Shown here: positions 32,609 through 36,664 of the stretch, in pieces
Position numbering within the stretch: the first letter of the stretch is position 1
How the letters are laid out: every line of letters begins with the position of its first letter
NCBI GenBank assembly: GCA_009774625.1
Contig: VSOB01000032.1
Coordinates: forward strand, 1-36,664
Length of the DNA stretch: 36,664 nucleotides
From: Lachnospiraceae bacterium
GTDB taxonomy: Bacteria; Bacillota; Clostridia; Lachnospirales; Lachnospiraceae
Direction of reading: 5' to 3'
Notes under the pieces: generated by a model
The model's database searches: none
Told to the model about the DNA's origin: nothing
What the model saw: only the letters and a program-made list of their open reading frames with translations
Translations under genes and position numbers: made by a program

Positions 32609-33933
32609 ATGACTCCCTCCTTCTCCTGAGCCGGCTGAAACCGGCAGTCATCAAATAATGAAAGCTGTTTGTAGGTGATCTGCTGCTTTTCAAAAGGAAG
32701 CCGCTCCTTTTCGTACAGAAGATTGCGGGTAATAAAATCTTCTTCCAGTCTGACCGGATACATCTGCTTCCCGCTGCAGGTGATAAAATACTGTGCCCGT
32801 TTCAATACCACACCGATTTTCTTCAGATCTCCAAAAGTCAGGCGGGCGGTCCTTCTGGCCTGTACGATTTTCAGCGCGCTTTTCACGCCGATGCCGGGCA
32901 CCCGCAGAATCATCTGATAGTCTGCCGTCTGTACATCCACCGGAAACTGCTCCAGATGCCCCAGCGCCCAGTCACATTTGGGATCCAGCAGAATGTTGAA
33001 ATTGGGCTTCTTTTCATTCAGAAGCTCTTCTGCCGCAAACCCGTAATAACGCAACAGCCAGTCCGCCTGATACAGTCTGTGCTCCCGCAGAAGCGGCGGC
33101 CCTCCCGGCGGCGCCGGCAGTTCCCGGTCCGCATTGACATGGACAAACGCAGAATAAAATACCCGTTTCAGTTCAAACTTCTGATACAGGCTCTCCGCCA
33201 CACGCAGTATCTGATAATCACTCTCCGGTGTGGCCCCAATAATCATCTGCGTGGACTGCCCTGCCGGAACAAATCTGGGCGCATGACGGTACAGGGCAAG
33301 CTCATGCTGACTGGCCGTTATCCCGCTCTGAATCTGCCGCATAGGTGTCAGTATCTTCCTGCGGTGCTTATTCGGCGCCAGACTTTTAAGGCCTTCTGCT
33401 GTGGGCAGCTCCAGATTGATGCTCATACGGTCTGTCAGAAGTCCCGTTTTTTCGATCAGTTCGGGAGCTGCCCCCGGTATGGCCTTCACATGGATGTATC
33501 CACGAAAATGATATCGGTTCCGAAGCAGATACAGGGTACGATAAAGAAGCTCCATCGTCACATCCGGACTGCCCAGTATCCCGGAACTTAAAAACAAGCC
33601 TTCTATATAATTGCGCCGGTAAAAACCAATGGTCAGCTCACAGATCTCTTCCGGAGTAAAGGCCGCACGGGGTACATCGTTAGAACGGCGGTTGATACAA
33701 TATTTACAGTCAAAGATACATTCATTGGTCAGCAATATCTTCAGAAGGGAAATACATCTGCCGTCTGCACTGAAACTGTGGCAGATTCCGGAAGCAAGCG
33801 CACTTCCCATATCCCTCCCATTGCCCTTTCTGTCTGTACCGCTGCTGGTGCATGCCACATCATATTTGGCCGCATCACTGAGGATACCCAACTTTTCCTT
33901 TATACTCATCCCTTCCTGACTGAGAAATTCCAT
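32590..33933 (-). CDS. TIGR03916-type radical SAM putative DNA repair protein
   Basis: A 447-residue radical SAM protein. The Fe-S cluster site is C72-x3-C76-x2-C79 in ECIFDCKYCINRRS. The N-terminal segment MGSALASGICHSFSADGRCISLLKILLTNECIFDC is typical of this family. A helix-hairpin-helix DNA-binding motif is seen in RVPGIGVKSALKIVQARR (about 343-360). The rest fits a TIM-like barrel. It would work with the neighbouring TIGR03915 protein on DNA. The ATG at 33933 has GGAAGGA five bases upstream. The operon is preceded by an SOS-type promoter. Confidence 0.9.
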   Translation of the reverse strand: MEFLSQEGMSIKEKLGILSDAAKYDVACTSSGTDRKGNGRDMGSALASGICHSFSADGRCISLLKILLTNECIFDCKYCINRRSNDVPRAAFTPEEICELTIGFYRRNYIEGLFLSSGILGSPDVTMELLYRTLYLLRNRYHFRGYIHVKAIPGAAPELIEKTGLLTDRMSINLELPTAEGLKSLAPNKHRRKILTPMRQIQSGITASQHELALYRHAPRFVPAGQSTQMIIGATPESDYQILRVAESLYQKFELKRVFYSAFVHVNADRELPAPPGGPPLLREHRLYQADWLLRYYGFAAEELLNEKKPNFNILLDPKCDWALGHLEQFPVDVQTADYQMILRVPGIGVKSALKIVQARRTARLTFGDLKKIGVVLKRAQYFITCSGKQMYPVRLEEDFITRNLLYEKERLPFEKQQITYKQLSLFDDCRFQPAQEKEGVIWRSIS

Positions 33934-34034
33934 ATCTGTCCTTCCTTTGCCCTGTGCTTTTGTCCGTCAAATCCCTGTTCCCTGTCTGGGACGGATACCG
34001 GATTTGCCGTTTGAAACCATCAGTGTGCTTTCTT

Positions 34035-34083
34035 ATTATAGCATACTGCTCTTTTCCGAACAAGTGTTTTCGAACATGTTTTC
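34035..34083 (-). promoter_or_regulatory. SOS (LexA) box promoter of the radical SAM pair
   Basis: On the minus strand TTGTTC (34058-34063), 17 bp and TATAAT (34035-34040) form a promoter. On the plus strand its -35 region is GAACAAGTGTTT (34058-34069), an exact GAAC-N4-GTTT match, the form reported for LexA boxes in Clostridioides difficile. A second, weaker half-matching GAACATGTTTTC lies at 34072-34083. LexA bound here would cover the -35, so the two repair genes are probably SOS-induced. Confidence 0.65.
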
Positions 34084-34220
34084 TATATTAAAGGAAAAAA
34101 ATGATAGGATTTGAAAAAAAGCCTGTAAGTATGCATTGTAAATAGTAAGTATCCCTTTTATTATCAAATCTATCAATTTATGGTTAAAAAGTCTGATGGC
34201 CGAAGGGCGATGAGACAATC

Positions 34221-34445
34221 GTGAAAGAAAAAAGAAGTTTCAGATATGTGCTTGCCGATGCCTGGGAAAATATAATTTCACAGGTCGATGTAATCAAAAC
34301 CCGAAAAAAGAGAACTGTGATATGCTTATATTTTGAAGCAAACAGAATGCGCAGCAAAGAAACAACTGATACTGCATGTCTGGAAACGCCAAATTCACCA
34401 TATAAAGGGCCGTTAATCCCATACAAAGGAAAAGAGAAACAGTGA
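34221..34445 (+). CDS. Small basic protein in AT-rich island, doubtful
   Basis: A GTG-started ORF of 74 codons beginning MKEKRSFRYVLADAWENIIS, with a basic stretch (KTRKKRTVICLYFEANRMRSK). No clear ribosome site and no recognised family. It ends in a stop that overlaps the GTG of the next tiny ORF, the pattern of coupled genes. Its region is AT-rich compared with its neighbours, so it may be a remnant of a mobile element. Confidence 0.3.
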   Translation: MKEKRSFRYVLADAWENIISQVDVIKTRKKRTVICLYFEANRMRSKETTDTACLETPNSPYKGPLIPYKGKEKQ

Positions 34446-34516
34446 CAGTATATGATAAAATTACAAAAATACTTATGGACAATGGCGTAGATGAAAAGTT
34501 TCTTACATTGCAATAG
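34442..34516 (+). CDS. 24-codon ORF coupled to the previous one, doubtful
   Basis: Starts at GTG 34442, overlapping the upstream stop, with AAAGGAAAAGAG about eight bases before. The product reads VTVYDKITKILMDNGVDEKF and then LTLQ. It resembles the front part of a small soluble protein, possibly cut short. No family recognised; remnant of an integrated element is possible. Confidence 0.25.
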   Translation: MTVYDKITKILMDNGVDEKFLTLQ

Positions 34517-34638
34517 CAGAGTTTCTTCACCGGATGGCATTTCTGATCTGTAATCATACAAAACGCACTTTACAAACTTTCTGCCGGCATGCGCCATTCT
34601 TGTTTATCATGCTGAAAAACCGGCTTTACCGACTCACT

Positions 34639-35232
34639 TTACACATGAGGCGCCCACTGACATTCGGTAAACCCAAACTGCGAAAACACGGCTCTGAAAG
34701 ATGACTGCTCAGGGCTGCAGGCATACATACCGATCTGTATTTTCCCTCCGCCTGCAAACAGATGGGCGATGCGCATCTGTCTGTAAGTTTCTCCGTCCCA
34801 TGAGTTTTCCACACAGAAATCGCTTTCTCTGCGGCTCAGTCTGTAATACATAACATTCTGCTCTGCCGGAATATCCGTCGTAGCCCAGTCTGAATACCCG
34901 TTGTTGGTCACCACACTGCCCAGACGCTGAAATGCTTCATTCTCATATTCAATCGACGCCTTAAGCCAGTTTTCGCTGTCCTGATACACCAGCACTCCGC
35001 ACTGGTCAAATCTGCGTTTGCTGTCAAATTCCGTTTTTACCACAAAGGAAAAATACGGTTCTTCTGTTGCAATCAGCAGCGCAGGCGCATTGTCATTGCG
35101 AAATCCATAATAAGTACGCTGCCAGAAATCGGTGCCCGGCTCTGTGGTGATAACGATTTTTTCTTCTCCCACTTCATAGCTTTTCGGTTCATGAATCCAG
35201 AATGCATCCCTGCTGTCAAAATGTTCTTTCAT
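34639..35232 (-). CDS. DUF1349 domain protein
   Basis: A 197-residue soluble protein of the DUF1349 family, which has a concanavalin-A-like beta-sandwich fold and no known reaction. Typical stretches are ITTEPGTDFWQRTYYGFRNDNAPALL, FSFVVKTEFDSKRRFDQCGVLVYQDSENWLKASIEYE, and IGMYACSPEQSSFRAVFSQFGF at the end. No signal peptide is seen, so it is cytoplasmic. GGAGGG lies before the ATG. It stands alone on the minus strand between the AT-rich island and asnA. A weak hairpin and TTTTT at 34606-34634 may end it. Confidence 0.88.
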   Translation of the reverse strand: MKEHFDSRDAFWIHEPKSYEVGEEKIVITTEPGTDFWQRTYYGFRNDNAPALLIATEEPYFSFVVKTEFDSKRRFDQCGVLVYQDSENWLKASIEYENEAFQRLGSVVTNNGYSDWATTDIPAEQNVMYYRLSRRESDFCVENSWDGETYRQMRIAHLFAGGGKIQIGMYACSPEQSSFRAVFSQFGFTECQWAPHV

Positions 35233-35332
35233 ACGCTTCCCTCCTGCTGTGTTCTGATCCTATTGTATCACTCTGTCCGTCCTCCGGCAACGGATACAGG
35301 AGCTATCTGCGGATTCTTTTTTGAATTTTATC

Positions 35333-35361
35333 TTGCATTTCTGAAAAAATGTATTTACATT
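35333..35361 (+). promoter_or_regulatory. Promoter of asnA
   Basis: TTGCAT (35333-35338), 17 bp and TACATT (35356-35361) on the plus strand. The leader of about 80 bases shows no recognised riboswitch or T-box. Confidence 0.5.
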
Positions 35362-35449
35362 AAGTATGGACCTGCGTTGTCATGCATACGTTCCAAAGAC
35401 ACTGTTTTTGCAGGACAACGGCAATACCTGAAAGAAAGGACTGAAAACT

Positions 35450-36463
35450 ATGATAAAACAATGTACCATTCCCGACGGTTACCACTCCGCGCTGAATCTC
35501 CATGAAACCCAGGTGGCAATCAAAACGGTCAAAGATTTTTTCCAGAACCTGCTGGCCCAGCGGCTGAATCTGCTCCGTGTGTCGGCGCCTCTTTTCGTGG
35601 ATCCGGCCTCCGGACTGAACGACAATCTGAACGGCGTGGAACGACCGGTTTCCTTCGGAATCAAAGAGCAGAACGATGCTCCCGCAGAAATCGTTCATTC
35701 CCTGGCAAAATGGAAACGTTATGCGCTGAAAAAATACGGATTTTCTATGGGAGAAGGCCTGTATACAGATATGAGCGCCATCCGCCGGGACGAAGCAACC
35801 GATAACATCCATTCCATCTATGTGGATCAATGGGACTGGGAAAAAATCATTTCCAGAGAACAGCGCACCCTTATCACTCTTAAGGATACGGTCAGGACCG
35901 TATATAAAGTGTTGCGGAAAACCGAAAAATATATGTCCATCCAGTATGACTACATAAAGGAGATTCTGCCGGAGGACATCTTTTTCCTGACCACCCAGGA
36001 GCTGGAAGATCTGTATCCTTCTCTGACACCCAAGCAGCGGGAATACCAGATCACAAAAGAAAAAGGCGCTGTCTGCCTGATGCAGATCGGTGATCTGCTG
36101 AAATCCGGCCAGCGTCATGACGGCCGTGCGCCGGACTATGACGACTGGGCGCTGAACGCAGATATTCTCGTTTACTACCCGGTACTGGACATTGCACTGG
36201 AGCTTTCCTCTATGGGAATCCGTGTGGATGCCGACTCCCTGCGCAGCCAACTGCAAAAAGCCGACTGTGAAGAACGGGCCGGACTGCCCTTCCAGAAAGC
36301 AGTTTTAAACGATGCCCTCCCCTTTACCATCGGCGGCGGAATCGGCCAGTCCAGAATCTGCATGTTCTTTCTGCGCAAAGCCCACATCGGGGAAGTCCAG
36401 TCCTCCCTCTGGCCCGAAGCTGCATTGGAAGAGATTCGGAACAAAGGCGTGGCGCTGCTCTGA
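35450..36463 (+). CDS. asnA: Aspartate--ammonia ligase (AsnA)
   Basis: A 337-residue ammonia-dependent asparagine synthetase of the class II tRNA synthetase-like fold. Family marks are DFFQNLLAQRLNLLRVSAPLFVDPASGLNDNLNGVERPVSF, WKRYALKKYGFSMGEGLYTDMSAIRRDE, DQWDWEKII and the C-terminal FTIGGGIGQSRICMFFL. It makes asparagine from aspartate, ATP and ammonium. AAAGGA precedes the ATG. A strong terminator follows, so it is monocistronic. Length is normal. Confidence 0.97.
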   Translation: MIKQCTIPDGYHSALNLHETQVAIKTVKDFFQNLLAQRLNLLRVSAPLFVDPASGLNDNLNGVERPVSFGIKEQNDAPAEIVHSLAKWKRYALKKYGFSMGEGLYTDMSAIRRDEATDNIHSIYVDQWDWEKIISREQRTLITLKDTVRTVYKVLRKTEKYMSIQYDYIKEILPEDIFFLTTQELEDLYPSLTPKQREYQITKEKGAVCLMQIGDLLKSGQRHDGRAPDYDDWALNADILVYYPVLDIALELSSMGIRVDADSLRSQLQKADCEERAGLPFQKAVLNDALPFTIGGGIGQSRICMFFLRKAHIGEVQSSLWPEAALEEIRNKGVALL

Positions 36464-36484
36464 CTGATCATACGCTCCACATAT

Positions 36485-36526
36485 AAAAAGGATTGCCTGA
36501 CACATTGCGTACAGGCAATCCTTTTT
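36485..36526 (+). terminator. Rho-independent terminator of asnA
   Basis: A perfect 15-bp stem (AAAAAGGATTGCCTG at 36485-36499, CAGGCAATCCTTTTT at 36512-36526) with a 12-base loop lies 21 bp after the stop codon and ends in TTTTTGC. The rest of the window to 36664 shows no gene. Confidence 0.9.
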
Positions 36527-36664
36527 GCATATAACTTTACAGCGTATATCTTATATTCTATAAATCATAACATATGTTTTTTATTTGAGTTGCGAAAAAA
36601 TGTGGAAACTGCTTTCTGCTGTAATCAATACATTATCTGCTTTGTATCACACAGGTATTTATTA

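Noticed and set aside
34184..34597. 137-codon minus-strand ORF in the AT-rich island
   Set aside because: No ribosome site, overlaps two plus-strand ORFs entirely, and the composition looks like a shadow ORF in AT-rich DNA.
1..36664. CRISPR array, tRNA or rRNA genes
   Set aside because: No regularly spaced short repeats and no cloverleaf or rRNA signatures were noticed on either strand.

Overview
The window looks like chromosomal DNA of an endospore-forming, anaerobic Clostridia species, most likely a gut Lachnospiraceae. This is inferred from the sigF/spoIIA and spoVA sporulation genes, the Gram-positive signals (strong AGGAGG ribosome sites, a T-box valS leader, a GAAC-N4-GTTT SOS box), the moderate GC content and familiar family combinations such as PadR-DUF1700-DUF4097-PspC and the TIGR03915/TIGR03916 pair. 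No rRNA, tRNA, CRISPR array or intact mobile element was seen.

Layout. (1) 181-3152, minus strand: a complete agr-type quorum-sensing locus. The order of transcription is agrA, agrC, then agrD-agrB behind their own promoter. The 51-residue agrD (774-929) was found by reading the gap between agrC and agrB. (2) 3409-8212, minus: a forespore cluster spoIIAA-spoIIAB-sigF, a histidine phosphatase, spoVAA-spoVAB-spoVAC and a DUF362 gene. spoVAD and spoVAE do not follow. (3) 8465-12815, minus: DUF342/FapA-like gene, folC, a 49-residue small gene and a zinc-ribbon/TPR membrane protein. (4) 13081-16055, minus: valS behind a T-box leader. (5) 16069-17275: a small XRE regulator divergent from a lipoprotein gene, with operator-like repeats between them. 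(6) 17190-20833, minus: a heterodimeric ABC exporter with one degenerate ATP site; then a divergent ECF transporter S component (21031-21612). (7) 21747-23917, minus: PadR-DUF1700-DUF4097-PspC envelope operon with a long AT palindrome at its promoter. (8) 24222-25455: decayed remains of a response regulator, a histidine kinase and an ABC-2 type permease. (9) 25565-27347: a pyridoxal/pyridoxamine kinase and an EamA transporter, then a gap carrying several DnaA-box-like nonamers. (10) 27722-33933: endonuclease IV, a PD-(D/E)xK/XPD-like nuclease-helicase, an HPr-like protein without the catalytic-histidine segment, and the TIGR03915/TIGR03916 repair pair behind an SOS-box promoter. (11) 34000-34620: an AT-rich patch with two tiny overlapping ORFs. 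(12) A DUF1349 protein and asnA at the right end.

The features that ordinary gene calls do not explain are a roughly 130-bp structured element present twice (8287-8420 and 31131-31261), each time after the terminator of one minus-strand gene and in the leader of the next; the predicted cyclic peptide signal of AgrD; the DnaA-box cluster; the SOS promoter on the radical SAM repair pair; and the HPr-like protein. All functional statements come from reading the sequence and from family knowledge. No database search was run.
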